DNA of 64,000 bases from Arenimonas terrae (GCF_006265115.1 NZ_SMDR01000001.1:310001-374000); one strand, 5' to 3'; positions 36,428 to 45,552 are shown, numbered from the stretch's first letter. Numbers and translations: made by a program. The notes: a model not told the origin generated them from the sequence alone.

Positions 36428-37999
36428 ATGCCTTCCACCCTCCGACATCTGGTCCTCGTCCTCGGCGACCAGCTGGACGCCGAATCGGCGGTCTTCGACG
36501 ACTTCGATCCCGGCCGCGACGCCGTCTGGATGGCCGAGGTCGCGCACGAGGCCACCCAGGTCTGGAGCACGCAGCCGCGCATCGCGATCTTCCTGGCCGC
36601 GATGCGCCGTTTCCGCGACCGCCTGCGCGCGCGCGGCTGGACGGTGCACTACCGCGCGCTGGACGAACACGATTTCCCGACCCTGGAAGCGGCGCTCGCC
36701 GCCGACCTCGTGGCGCTGACGCCGGCCAAGCTCCTCGCCGTCAAACCCGGCGAATGGCGCCTGGCGCAGTCGCTGCCGGCCACCTGCGCCGCCGCCGGCC
36801 TGCTTTGGATCGAGTATCCCGACCGACACTTCTACTGCGATGCCGACGATTTCGCCGACTGGACCGGCAACCGGAAGGACTATCGCCTGGAGTTCTTCTA
36901 CCGCTGGCTGCGCAAGCGCGAGGGCGTGCTGATGGACGCTGGGAAGCCGGTCGGTGGGCAGTGGAACTTTGACGCCGACAACCGCGGCAGCTTCGACCGT
37001 CGCGGTCCCGGCCTGCTGCCGGCCCCGCGCGCCTTCGCGCCCGACGCGGGCACGCGCGAGGTGCTCGCCCTGGTGCGCGAGCGCTTCGCCGCGCATCCCG
37101 GTCGCCTCGATGCGTTCGACTGGCCTTTGGACGCGGACCAGGCGCGCGAAGCCCTCGACGATTTCATCGCGCACCGGCTGCCGCTGTTCGGCCGCTACCA
37201 GGACGCGATCTGGCAGGGCGAGCCCTGGCTCTACCATTCGCGGCTGTCGGCGGCGATGAACCTCAAGCTCCTGTCGCCGCGCGTGGTGGTGGCCGCCGCC
37301 GTGCGCGAATGGCGCGAGGGCAGGGCGCCGATCGAGGCCGTGGAGGGTTTCGTGCGGCAGATCCTGGGCTGGCGCGAGTTCGTGCGCGGCGTCTACTGGC
37401 AGCGCATGCCGGGCTTCCTGGACGAGAACGCGCTCGATGCCCAGGCGTCGCTGCCCGCGTTCTACTGGACCGGCGACACCGACATGGCCTGCCTTCGCGA
37501 CGCGCTGCGGCAGACCCTGGACCTGGGCTACGCCCACCACATCCAGCGCCTGATGGTGACCGGGCTGTTCGCCCTGCTGCTCGGCGTTCGCCCGCGCGAG
37601 GTGCATGCCTGGTACCTGGCGGTCTACGTGGACGCGGTGGAATGGGTGGAGCTGCCGAACGTGCTGGGCATGAGCCAGTACGCCGACGGTGGGCGCATGA
37701 CCAGCAAGCCTTACGCGGCCTCGGGCGCATATATCCAGAAGATGTCGAACCACTGCGCCGGCTGCCGCTTCCGGCCCGGCGAGTCCACCGGTGAAAGGGC
37801 CTGTCCGTTCACCACCCTGTACTGGGACTTCCTGGCGCGGCACGAGGCGCGCTTCGCGCGGCTTCCGCGCACCGCCCTGCAGTGGAAGAACCTGGGCCGC
37901 AAGCCGGCCCATGAGCTCGCCGCGATCCGCGCGCAGGCCGAAACGCTGCGCGCGGCGCTGGCGCCGGATTCACGGTCTTCACACGCCGGCGGTGGCTAA
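36428..37999 (+). CDS. Iron-sulfur bacterial cryptochrome/(6-4) photolyase (FeS-BCP)
   Basis: Flavoprotein of the FeS-BCP family (PF04244), 523 residues. It begins LVLVLGDQLDAES, the family signature, and has the C-terminal FAD domain with YASGAYIQKMSNHC-type sequence (here AASGAYIQKMSNHC). Cysteines 355, 443, 446 and 459 have exactly the spacing of the [4Fe-4S] ligands of Agrobacterium PhrB (350, 438, 441, 454). PhrB repairs (6-4) photoproducts; cryptochrome-like signalling is the alternative. It leads a plus-strand run with an SDR and a CPD photolyase. Confidence 0.93.
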   Translation: MPSTLRHLVLVLGDQLDAESAVFDDFDPGRDAVWMAEVAHEATQVWSTQPRIAIFLAAMRRFRDRLRARGWTVHYRALDEHDFPTLEAALAADLVALTPAKLLAVKPGEWRLAQSLPATCAAAGLLWIEYPDRHFYCDADDFADWTGNRKDYRLEFFYRWLRKREGVLMDAGKPVGGQWNFDADNRGSFDRRGPGLLPAPRAFAPDAGTREVLALVRERFAAHPGRLDAFDWPLDADQAREALDDFIAHRLPLFGRYQDAIWQGEPWLYHSRLSAAMNLKLLSPRVVVAAAVREWREGRAPIEAVEGFVRQILGWREFVRGVYWQRMPGFLDENALDAQASLPAFYWTGDTDMACLRDALRQTLDLGYAHHIQRLMVTGLFALLLGVRPREVHAWYLAVYVDAVEWVELPNVLGMSQYADGGRMTSKPYAASGAYIQKMSNHCAGCRFRPGESTGERACPFTTLYWDFLARHEARFARLPRTALQWKNLGRKPAHELAAIRAQAETLRAALAPDSRSSHAGGG

Positions 38000-38031
38000 G
38001 TGGCGCCCTGTCTCCGGATCCGAGCCCCCGC

Positions 38032-38772
38032 ATGAAGACCTGCCTGATCACCGGCGCCTCCGGCGGCGTCGCCCGCGCCCTGGCCGATGTGCTGCGCCAG
38101 GCCGGCTGGCGCCTGGCCCTGGTGACGCGGGAAGGTGCGCGCGTGACGGCCGCGCCCGGCGAGCCGGTGATCGAAGCCGACGTCGCTACCGAAGCCGGTG
38201 CGGAAGCGGCGGTGGCCGCGGCGGTCACCGCCTTCGGCCAGCCTCCCGATGCCGTCGCCCACTGCGCCGGCGCCATCCTGATCTCGCCGATCGGCCGCAC
38301 CACCGAAGCCCAGTACCGCGAATGCCTGGCGGCCAACCTCGACAGCGCCTTTTTCATCGCCAAGGCCTACGCGCCGCGGATGCAGGCCGCGAAGCAGCCG
38401 GGATCGCTGCTGTTCTTCAGCTCGGTCGCGGCCGGCATCGGCGTCGCCAACCATGCCGCGATCGCCGTGGCCAAGGGCGGCATCGAAGGCCTGGTACGTT
38501 CGCTGGCCGCCGATTTTTCCGCGGGCGGCCTGCGGGTGAACGCGATCGCGCCCGGGCTGATGCGCACGCCGGCGACCGAGCGCCTGCTGTCGAATCCCAG
38601 CGCCGCCAAGGCCATCGCCGCCCAGTATCCGGTCGGCCGCCACGGCGAGGCCGCCGATGCGGCGGCGCTGGCGGCCCTGCTGCTGTCGGACGCGGCGGGC
38701 TGGATCAACGGCCAGGTCATCGGCCTCGACGGCGGCTTCGGTGCGGTGCGACCCTACGTCAAATCCGCCTGA
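38032..38772 (+). CDS. SDR family protein lacking the catalytic Tyr, between two photolyase genes
   Basis: Rossmann-fold protein of 246 residues with cofactor motif TGASGGVARAL and an SDR ending VIGLDGGFGAVRP. The Ser of the active site is present (FFSSVAAG) and Lys is present in AKGG, but the catalytic Tyr position reads Ile in HAAIAVAKGG. This variant occurs in a recognisable SDR subgroup, so it is unlikely to be a sequencing error. The gene lies 32 bases after the FeS photolyase and 7 bases before phr. Its role in this pairing is unknown. Confidence 0.85.
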   Translation: MKTCLITGASGGVARALADVLRQAGWRLALVTREGARVTAAPGEPVIEADVATEAGAEAAVAAAVTAFGQPPDAVAHCAGAILISPIGRTTEAQYRECLAANLDSAFFIAKAYAPRMQAAKQPGSLLFFSSVAAGIGVANHAAIAVAKGGIEGLVRSLAADFSAGGLRVNAIAPGLMRTPATERLLSNPSAAKAIAAQYPVGRHGEAADAAALAALLLSDAAGWINGQVIGLDGGFGAVRPYVKSA

Positions 38773-38779
38773 GCCGCGC

Positions 38780-40228
38780 ATGTCCCACGCCCTGATCTGG
38801 TTCCGCCGCGACCTGCGCCTGGACGACAACCCGGCGCTCGAGGCCGCGTTGCGCGCCGGCCACGCGCCGATCCCGGTCTACATCCACGCGCCGGACGAAG
38901 AGGCGCCCTGGGCGCCGGGCGCGGCCACGAACGCCTGGCTGCACCGCTCGCTGCAGGCCCTGGACGCGGACCTGCGCGCCCGCGGCTCGCGCCTGATCGT
39001 CCGCCGCGGCGACAGCCTGTCCGAGCTGGAAAAACTCATCGCCGAGACCCGGGCGGAAGCGCTGCACTGGAACCGCCTGTACGAACCGGCGTCCATCGCC
39101 CGCGACACCCGCATCAAGCAGGGCCTGAAATCGCGGGGCCTGACCGTGGAGAGCCACAACGCCGCCCTGCTGGTCGAACCCTGGACGGTGCAGACCGGCA
39201 GCGGCGATCCCTATCGGGTATTCACCCCCTTCTGGAAAAACGCCCGCACGCGCCTGGTGGCCGCCGCGCCGCCGACCGCGCCGGCGCGCCTGCCCGAGCC
39301 GCCGGTGCTGCTCGCCGGCCTGGGCATCGAAGACCTGAAGCTGGAGCCCGCGCCGCCCGAGCCGCGCTGGGACGCGGGTTTCTGGCAGCACTGGCAGCCC
39401 GGCGAAGCCGGCGCGCGCGAGATGCTCGACGCCTTCCTCGACGGCGCCGCGCACGGCTACAAGGAGCAGCGCAACTACCCCGACCGCATCGCCACCTCGA
39501 AGCTGTCGCCGCACCTGCACTTCGGCGAGATCTCGCCGCGCCAGGTCGTGGCGCGGGTGCTGGGGCAGGTCTGGCCGGCGGCGGTGCAGGGCGACATCGA
39601 CCATTTCCTGAGCGAGCTGGGCTGGCGCGAGTTCAGCCACCACCTGCTGTTCCACTTACCGCACACCGCGCAGGAGAACCTCAACCCGAAGTTCAGCGAA
39701 TTCCGCTGGGCCAAGCCCGACCCGGCGCACCTGGCCGCCTGGCAGCGCGGCCGCACCGGCGTGCCGATCGTCGACGCCGGCATGCGCGAACTCTGGCACA
39801 CCGGCTGGATGCACAACCGCGTGCGCATGGTCGTGGCCAGCTTCCTGACCAAGAACCTGCGCTACCACTGGAAACACGGCGCCGACTGGTTCTGGGACAC
39901 CCTGGTGGACGCCGACCTGGCCAACAACACCCAGGGCTGGCAGTGGACCGCCGGCACCGGCGCCGACGCCGCGCCGTATTTCCGCATCTTCAGCCCCATC
40001 GCCCAAGCGCAGAAGTTCGACCCGGCGGGCAAGTACATCCGGCGCTGGCTGCCGGAACTGGCGACGCTGCCGGAATCGGCGCTGGCTGCGCCCTGGGAGC
40101 AGCCCGACCTGGTCCGCCGCCTCGCGCCTGGCTACCCGTCGCGGCCCATCGTCGACCTCAAGGCCAGCCGCGAGGCGGCGCTGGCCGCCTACTCGGGGCC
40201 CAAGAGCAAGCCGCCGCCCGAGCGTTGA
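38780..40228 (+). CDS. phr: Deoxyribodipyrimidine photolyase (CPD, class I type)
   Basis: Light-driven repair of cyclobutane pyrimidine dimers. The 482-residue protein starts ALIWFRRDLRLDDNPAL (antenna domain) and has YKEQRNYPDRIATSKLSPHLHFGEISPRQV and WTAGTGADAAPYFRIFSP, split here as separate FAD- and lesion-binding segments. The tryptophan electron-transfer region (HTGWMHNRVRMV) is present. Start at 38780 is 7 bases after the SDR stop; longer in-frame starts would overlap that gene. Confidence 0.95.
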   Translation: MSHALIWFRRDLRLDDNPALEAALRAGHAPIPVYIHAPDEEAPWAPGAATNAWLHRSLQALDADLRARGSRLIVRRGDSLSELEKLIAETRAEALHWNRLYEPASIARDTRIKQGLKSRGLTVESHNAALLVEPWTVQTGSGDPYRVFTPFWKNARTRLVAAAPPTAPARLPEPPVLLAGLGIEDLKLEPAPPEPRWDAGFWQHWQPGEAGAREMLDAFLDGAAHGYKEQRNYPDRIATSKLSPHLHFGEISPRQVVARVLGQVWPAAVQGDIDHFLSELGWREFSHHLLFHLPHTAQENLNPKFSEFRWAKPDPAHLAAWQRGRTGVPIVDAGMRELWHTGWMHNRVRMVVASFLTKNLRYHWKHGADWFWDTLVDADLANNTQGWQWTAGTGADAAPYFRIFSPIAQAQKFDPAGKYIRRWLPELATLPESALAAPWEQPDLVRRLAPGYPSRPIVDLKASREAALAAYSGPKSKPPPER

Positions 40229-40276
40229 CGCCCCCGCGCCGCAGGCGGCATCCTGCGTGAAGACCGGGGAGGGGAC

Positions 40277-41734
40277 ATGGCCGAGGCGCGCACCAGGATC
40301 CGCAAGTCGCCGATGTCGCGCGTGGACACGGCGTGGCTGCGCATGGAGCGGCCCACCAACCTGATGATGATCACCGGCGTGATGATGTTCGAGACGCCGC
40401 TCGACATCAAAACCCTGCGCAAGGTGATCGAGACCAAGTTCCTGTCCTATCCGCGCTTCCGCCAGAAGGCGGTGGACACGCCGACCGGCGCGTTCTGGCA
40501 GGACGACGCCGACTTCGACCTCGACTGGCACGTGCGCCTGACGGCGCTGCCGGGCCGCGGCGGCAAGAAGGAGCTGGAGCGGCTGACGAGCCAGATGGCG
40601 TCGACGCCCCTGGACAAGACCAAGCCCCTGTGGCAATTCCATCTCGTCGAGAAGTTCGGCGGCGGCTCCGCGCTGATCTCGCGCATCCACCACTGCTACG
40701 CCGACGGCATCGCCCTGGTGCAGGTGCTGCTCTCGCTCACCGAGATGGGCATCGACGACAAGCGCAAGGCGGCGCTGGCCAAGCGCTGGCTGAAGAAGGA
40801 AGAGCACGCCCCCGTCGCCAAGCGCGTCGGCGCTATCGACCGCTACATGCAGCTCGGCGGGAAGCTCGTCGAAAAGGGCATGGACATCTACCGCGACCCG
40901 ACCCTGGCCGCGGTGCTGGCCAGCGAGGGCGTGGACATCGCGAAAGAAGTCGGCCTGGCGCTGGCGCTTTCCGACGATCCCGAAACCGTGCTCAAGGGCC
41001 GGCTGGGCGTCAGCAAGCGCGTCGCCTGGGCCGAGCCGCTGGCGCTGGATGAAGTGAAGTCGGTCAGCCGCGCCCTGCGCTGCACCGTCAACGACATCCT
41101 GCTGGCCTCGGCCAGCGGCGCGCTGCGCAGTTACATGATCGAGCGCGGCGAGCAGCTCGACGGCATCACCATCCGCGCGACGGTGCCGGTGAACCTGCGG
41201 CCGCTGGAACATGCCAAACAACTGGGCAATCACTTCGGCCTGGTCTTCCTCGACCTGCCGGTGGGCGAACCCAATCCGATGCGCCGGCTCGAGCGTGTTG
41301 CCGCCTCGATGAAGGTGCTGCGCAAGTCGCGCCAGGCCGTGGCGACCTTCGGCGCGCTGGCGGCGGTGGGCATGGCGCCGCCGGCGGTGCAGGCTTTCGC
41401 GTTGGAGATGTTCAGCCGCAAGGCCTCGGCCGTGGCCACCAATGTGCCGGGCCCGCAGATGCCGCTTTTTTTCGGCGGCAGCAAGATCAAGGACCTGATG
41501 TTCTGGGTGCCGCAGACCGGCTCGATCGGCCTGGGCATCTCGATCCTGAGCTACAACGGCGCCGTGCATTTCGGCCTGATCGCCGACGCCAAGCTGATGC
41601 CGGACCCGGATTCGGTGATCCGGCGCTTCCGCCCCGAGTTCGAGAAGCTGCTTTACCTGGCCCTGATGGCCAAGTGGGAGGGCGAGTTCTGCGCCGAAGC
41701 GGCCGAAGCGCTGATGCAGGAAGCGGACGCCTGA
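40277..41734 (+). CDS. Wax ester synthase/diacylglycerol acyltransferase (WS/DGAT)
   Basis: Membrane-associated acyltransferase that can esterify fatty alcohols or diacylglycerol with acyl-CoA. The 485-residue protein has the catalytic HHxxxDG motif as HHCYADG (His138-His139 to Asp143-Gly144), PLWQFHLVE upstream, and the later conserved segments VPVNLR and TNVPGP, with GISILSYNG near the C-terminus. Length matches the family. It follows phr by 48 bases. Whether the strain stores wax esters or triacylglycerol is not shown by the sequence. Confidence 0.93.
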   Translation: MAEARTRIRKSPMSRVDTAWLRMERPTNLMMITGVMMFETPLDIKTLRKVIETKFLSYPRFRQKAVDTPTGAFWQDDADFDLDWHVRLTALPGRGGKKELERLTSQMASTPLDKTKPLWQFHLVEKFGGGSALISRIHHCYADGIALVQVLLSLTEMGIDDKRKAALAKRWLKKEEHAPVAKRVGAIDRYMQLGGKLVEKGMDIYRDPTLAAVLASEGVDIAKEVGLALALSDDPETVLKGRLGVSKRVAWAEPLALDEVKSVSRALRCTVNDILLASASGALRSYMIERGEQLDGITIRATVPVNLRPLEHAKQLGNHFGLVFLDLPVGEPNPMRRLERVAASMKVLRKSRQAVATFGALAAVGMAPPAVQAFALEMFSRKASAVATNVPGPQMPLFFGGSKIKDLMFWVPQTGSIGLGISILSYNGAVHFGLIADAKLMPDPDSVIRRFRPEFEKLLYLALMAKWEGEFCAEAAEALMQEADA

Positions 41735-41750
41735 TCCGGCGGGGGCGGCG

Positions 41751-42074
41751 GTGAACATCCTGTTCGTCTGCGGCAAGAACCGGCTGCGCAGTCCGACCGC
41801 GGAGCAGGTGTTCGCGGGCCGGCCCGGCGTCGCCACGGCCTCTGCGGGCGTCAGCCACGACGCCGACGAACCGGTGACCCCGGAGCTCCTGGGCTGGGCG
41901 GACCTGGTGGTGGTGATGGAGCGCGCCCATCGCGGCAAGCTGTCGGCGCGGTTCGCGGCCGCGCTGCGCGACAAACGCGTCGTCAGCCTGGACATCCCGG
42001 ACGAGTACGACTTCATGGCTCCCGAACTGGTGCGCCTGCTCGAGGCCCGGATGGCGCGGCACCTGCCCGGTTGA
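41751..42074 (+). CDS. Small protein tyrosine phosphatase-like protein
   Basis: The 107-residue protein resembles low-molecular-weight tyrosine phosphatases but is shorter. The phosphate loop is CGKNRLRS, with Cys7 and Arg13 in a C-x5-R arrangement. The general-acid loop usually reading DPY is not present in standard form; DIPDEYDFM may take its place. This pattern fits the short COG4551-type proteins. Start is GTG at 41751, 16 bases after the WS/DGAT stop. Confidence 0.82.
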   Translation: MNILFVCGKNRLRSPTAEQVFAGRPGVATASAGVSHDADEPVTPELLGWADLVVVMERAHRGKLSARFAAALRDKRVVSLDIPDEYDFMAPELVRLLEARMARHLPG

Positions 42075-42170
42075 ACCGCGGGTGCGGCACCGCCAACACA
42101 TCGTTCCCGCCGTGCCGCCGCCCGCGGACGCGGCTTGATCTAAGCTGGCGTCCGCCTCCGGGATCCCGCC

Positions 42171-43088
42171 ATGGAAACGCTGCTCGCCCTGATCGCCACC
42201 TATGGCCTGCTGGTCGTCTTCGTGGCCGTGTTCCTCGACCAGGGCGGCTTGCCGGTGCCGGCCTACCCGCCGGTGATCGTCACCGCCGCGCTGGCGGTGG
42301 ACCGCGGCGAATCGGTGCTGGCCATTCTCGCCGTCGCGACCGTGGCGGCGGTCCTGGCGGACATCCTGTGGTTCTTCGGCGGCCGGCGTTTCGGCGTGGC
42401 CCTGCTGCGGCTGATGTGCAAGCTGTCGCTGTCGCCGGACTCCTGCGTGACGATGACCCGCGACATCTACACGCGCTGGGGCGCGCCCTCGCTGATCGGC
42501 GCTAAGTTCGTGCCGGGGTTCGCGGCCGTCGCGACCACGCTGGCCGGCGAGAACCGCACGAAGTTCGGCAGCTTCCTGTTCTTCGACGCCCTGGGCGCGC
42601 TGCTCTGGGCCGGCGGTGCGGTGCTGCTGGGCGCGGTCTTCCACGAGGCAGTGAACGAGGTGCTGCTGCGCCTGGAAGAGTTCGGGCGCTGGGGCCTGCC
42701 GATCCTGGTCGGGCTCATCGCCGCCTTCGTCGCCTGGAAGTGGTGGCAGCGCCGGCGTTTCCTGAAAGAGATCGAAATGGCGCGCATCTCGGTGCCCGAA
42801 CTGCACCAGCTGATCAGCGAGGGCCGGGGGCCGCTCATCCTCGACGTGCGTTCGGCCAAGCAGCGCGCCGAAGGCTGGATTCCCGGCGCACGTTTCGTGG
42901 CCAACCTGGCCGAGGCCGACCTCGAGCCGCACGACGAGGTCATCGTCTACTGCGACTGCCCGAACGAGGCGTCGGCGGCGATCCTGGCCAAGCAGCTGCG
43001 CAGCCGCGGCTTCGGCCGCGTGCGGCCGCTGGCCGGCGGTTTCCACGCCTGGATGACCGAAGGCCACGAGGTCGCGCGCGAGGCCTGA
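42171..43088 (+). CDS. DedA-family membrane protein fused to a rhodanese domain
   Basis: The 305-residue protein has an N-terminal DedA/VTT membrane domain (residues about 1-200; DQGGLPVPAYPPVIV and KFVPGFAAVATTLAG are the family's re-entrant motifs). A cytoplasmic rhodanese domain follows from about residue 205 (LILDVRSAKQRAEGWIPGA), with the sulfur-carrying Cys261 in YCDCPNEAS and a second Cys263. DedA proteins act in lipid flipping and membrane homeostasis; rhodaneses transfer sulfur. How the two cooperate is unknown. The fusion is seen in other Proteobacteria. Confidence 0.92.
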   Translation: METLLALIATYGLLVVFVAVFLDQGGLPVPAYPPVIVTAALAVDRGESVLAILAVATVAAVLADILWFFGGRRFGVALLRLMCKLSLSPDSCVTMTRDIYTRWGAPSLIGAKFVPGFAAVATTLAGENRTKFGSFLFFDALGALLWAGGAVLLGAVFHEAVNEVLLRLEEFGRWGLPILVGLIAAFVAWKWWQRRRFLKEIEMARISVPELHQLISEGRGPLILDVRSAKQRAEGWIPGARFVANLAEADLEPHDEVIVYCDCPNEASAAILAKQLRSRGFGRVRPLAGGFHAWMTEGHEVAREA

Positions 43089-43185
43089 AACCGGCCCGCC
43101 GCTGAACGCCGGCTTGGCTTCGCGCACCTTCGCGCCCATTTAGCGCCTCTGCGGGGATAGTCCATCCCCGAACCGGAGAACCCCC

Positions 43186-43812
43186 ATGTCCAACCCCGTC
43201 TGCGAACTGCCCGGCCTGGGCCTGCGCGTTTCCCCCGGCCAGGTGCCCGATCCCGCCCTCGACATCGCCGCCGCCGACGATCGCGGCGAAGCGGTGCTGG
43301 CCGGGGGCTGCTTCTGGTGCACCGAGGCCGTGTTCCGCCGCCTCGACGGCGTGGACGAGGTCCAGCCCGGATACGCCGGCGGCAGCGCCGACACCGCCGA
43401 CTACAAGAAGGTCTGCAGCGGCGAGACCGGCCATGCCGAAGTGATCCGCATCACCTACGACCCCGCCCGTATCAGCTACGGGCAACTGCTGAAGGTGTTC
43501 TTCGCGGTCGCGCACGACCCGACCCAGAAGGACCGCCAGGGCAACGATGTCGGCACGCAGTACCGCTCCGCCGTGTTCCCGGTGGACGAGGCGCAGCGCC
43601 GCGTCGCGCGCGCCTACATGGACCAGCTGGCCGCCGAGGGCGTGTTCGGGTCGCCGCTGGCAACGACGATCGAACCGCTGGAGGCCTTCTTCGTCGCCGA
43701 GGCCTACCACCACGACTACGCGGCGAAAAATCCCGGCCAGCCCTACATCCGCTTCGTGTCCCTGCCCAAGGTCGAGAAGCTCGAGCACGCGTTCCCGGAC
43801 AAGCTGCGATAA
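43186..43812 (+). CDS. msrA: Peptide methionine-S-sulfoxide reductase
   Basis: Repairs oxidised methionine in proteins. The 208-residue protein has the catalytic motif GCFWCTE (Cys42), then GYAGGSADTADYKKVCSGETGHAEV, split here as GYAGGS and SGETGHAEV, and DVGTQYRSAVF. No signal peptide, so it is cytoplasmic. GGAG lies upstream of the start. No msrB is adjacent. A GC-rich hairpin follows. Confidence 0.96.
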   Translation: MSNPVCELPGLGLRVSPGQVPDPALDIAAADDRGEAVLAGGCFWCTEAVFRRLDGVDEVQPGYAGGSADTADYKKVCSGETGHAEVIRITYDPARISYGQLLKVFFAVAHDPTQKDRQGNDVGTQYRSAVFPVDEAQRRVARAYMDQLAAEGVFGSPLATTIEPLEAFFVAEAYHHDYAAKNPGQPYIRFVSLPKVEKLEHAFPDKLR

Positions 43813-43825
43813 CGCTACGTTGCAC

Positions 43826-43847
43826 CCGCGGGGCTTGGGCCCCGCGG
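43826..43847 (+). terminator. GC-rich hairpin after msrA
   Basis: CCGCGGGGC (43826-43834) pairs perfectly with GCCCCGCGG (43839-43847) around a TTGG loop, 13 bases after the msrA stop. No T run follows, so it may be only a weak terminator. Confidence 0.45.
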
Positions 43848-43893
43848 CGCGGGCGCCCATTGTTGCAGGACCCCTTTGCCACTGGAGTCAACC

Positions 43894-44508
43894 ATGAAGC
43901 TCTACTACATGCCCGGCGCATGCTCGCTGTCCCCGCATATCGCCCTGCGCGAGGCGGGCCTGGACTTCGACCTGGTCAAGGTCGGCCGCGACAAGAAGAC
44001 CGAAGACGGGCAGGACTTCCTGGCCATCAATCCCTACGGTTACGTGCCGGTGCTGCAGCTCGACGACGGCACCGTGCTGCTCGAGGGCCCGGCGATCGTG
44101 CAGTACATCGCCGACCTCAAGCCCGAAGCGGGCCTGGCGCCGGCCAACGGCAGCCTCGACCGCTACCGCCTGCAGTCCACGCTGACCTTCATCAACGGCG
44201 AGCTGCACAAGCTGATCAGCAACCTGTTCAACCCGGCGCTGGCCGACGACGCGCGCGAGGCGGTGCTCGCCAAGCTCGACCTGCGCCTGAAACAGTTCAG
44301 CGCCCAGCTCGGCGACCGCGAGTGGCTGGTGGGCGACAAGTTCACCGTCGCCGACGCCTACCTCTACGTCGTGCTGAGCTGGCTCGCCGGCTTCAAGATC
44401 GACCTCGCGCAGTGGCCGGCGATGGCCGCTCACAACGCCCGCGTCGCCGCGCGCCCCGCGGTGCAGGCGGCGCGCCAGGCCGAGAAGGGCACGGGCAAGA
44501 ACGCCTGA
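43894..44508 (+). CDS. gst: Glutathione S-transferase, beta class
   Basis: Conjugates glutathione to electrophiles. The 204-residue protein begins MKLYYMPGACSLSPHIALRE, with Cys10 as the beta-class catalytic residue, and has LLEGPAIVQYIAD in the glutathione-binding domain. It closely resembles E. coli GstA in layout. The ATG at 43894 is preceded by GGAG; an upstream TTG in frame is less likely. It is followed by a strong terminator. Confidence 0.94.
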   Translation: MKLYYMPGACSLSPHIALREAGLDFDLVKVGRDKKTEDGQDFLAINPYGYVPVLQLDDGTVLLEGPAIVQYIADLKPEAGLAPANGSLDRYRLQSTLTFINGELHKLISNLFNPALADDAREAVLAKLDLRLKQFSAQLGDREWLVGDKFTVADAYLYVVLSWLAGFKIDLAQWPAMAAHNARVAARPAVQAARQAEKGTGKNA

Positions 44509-44531
44509 GTTCCGGCCGCAGGGAAGCGGGA

Positions 44532-44562
44532 GGGGCCGCCTTCGGGCGGCCCCGTCATTTTG
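44532..44562 (+). terminator. Rho-independent terminator after gst
   Basis: GGGGCCGCC (44532-44540), a TTCG loop and GGCGGCCCC (44545-44553) form a perfect 9-bp stem followed by GTCATTTT. It separates gst from the convergent agmatinase gene and may act on both strands. Confidence 0.88.
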
Positions 44563-44577
44563 GGCGGACGGTTCCGG

Positions 44578-45552
44578 TCACTCCGCCGCGGCGCGGGTCG
44601 ACGCGATCGCGGCCAGCAGTTCCTGCGCCACCGAGGCGCCGGCCAGCGCGGTGAGTTCGGCGTGGTCGTAGGGCGGGCTGACCTCGACCACGTCCGCGCC
44701 GACGATGCGCAGTCCGGCCAGGCCGCGCACCAGCCGCAGGGCCTCGTGCGTGCTGAAGCCGCCCACCACCGGCGTGCCGGTGCCGGGCGCGAAGGCCGGG
44801 TCGAGGAAGTCGACGTCGAAGCTGACGTAGCACTTGCGTGCGCCGACGCGCGCGCGGATCTCGGCGATGGCCGCGTCCAGTCCGGCGCCGTGCAGCTCGC
44901 GGGCGTCGATGACGCGGTAGCCGTGGGTCTCGGCGTTGAAGGTGCGCATGCCCAGCTGCACCGAAATCGCCGGATCGACATACCCCAGGCGCGCGGCGTG
45001 GAAGAACATCGTGCCGTGGTCGATGCGCCCGTCCTCGTCGCGCCAGGTGTCGCTGTGCGCGTCGAAGTGCACCAGGGCCAGCGGCCCGTGGATCGCATGC
45101 AGGGCGCGCAGGATCGGGAAACTGACGAAGTGGTCGCCGCCGAGGGTGAGCGGGGTGGCGCCGCTGGCGAGGATGCCGGCGTAGGCGGCCGTGATCGCCT
45201 CGGGGGCTTCGTGCGGGCGGCCCGGGTCGAAATAGACGTCGCCCCAGTCCACCACGTGCAGGCGATCCAGCGGATCGAAGTCCCAGGCATAGGGCGGGCA
45301 CCAGGCCAGCGACGCCGAAGCCGCGCGGATCGCCCGCGGGCCCAGGCGCGTGCCGGGCCGATTGGTCGTGGCCAGGTCGAAGGGCACGCCGACCACGGCG
45401 ACGTCCACGCCGGCGAGGTCCTTGCTGTAGCGGCGGCGCAGGAAACTCAGCGCGCCCGAATAGGTCGGCTCGGACTGGCTGCCGTAGGGCGTGCTGCGGG
45501 TGAAGGCGAGGTCGGTGGTGCTGGCGGTGGCGGGCGATTTTTCCGTGGCCAT
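44578..45552 (-). CDS. speB: Agmatinase (ureohydrolase family)
   Basis: Mn enzyme that hydrolyses agmatine to putrescine and urea. The 324-residue protein has all ureohydrolase metal motifs: GGDHFVSFP, HFDAHSDTW and SFDVDFLDPAFAPGTGTP. The N-terminal PYSGALSFLRR-like segment (TYSGALSFLRR) is typical of agmatinase rather than arginase. I use the ATG at 45552; a GTG at 45579 is an alternative. It would supply putrescine to the polyamine genes further right. Confidence 0.9.
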   Translation of the reverse strand: MATEKSPATASTTDLAFTRSTPYGSQSEPTYSGALSFLRRRYSKDLAGVDVAVVGVPFDLATTNRPGTRLGPRAIRAASASLAWCPPYAWDFDPLDRLHVVDWGDVYFDPGRPHEAPEAITAAYAGILASGATPLTLGGDHFVSFPILRALHAIHGPLALVHFDAHSDTWRDEDGRIDHGTMFFHAARLGYVDPAISVQLGMRTFNAETHGYRVIDARELHGAGLDAAIAEIRARVGARKCYVSFDVDFLDPAFAPGTGTPVVGGFSTHEALRLVRGLAGLRIVGADVVEVSPPYDHAELTALAGASVAQELLAAIASTRAAAE

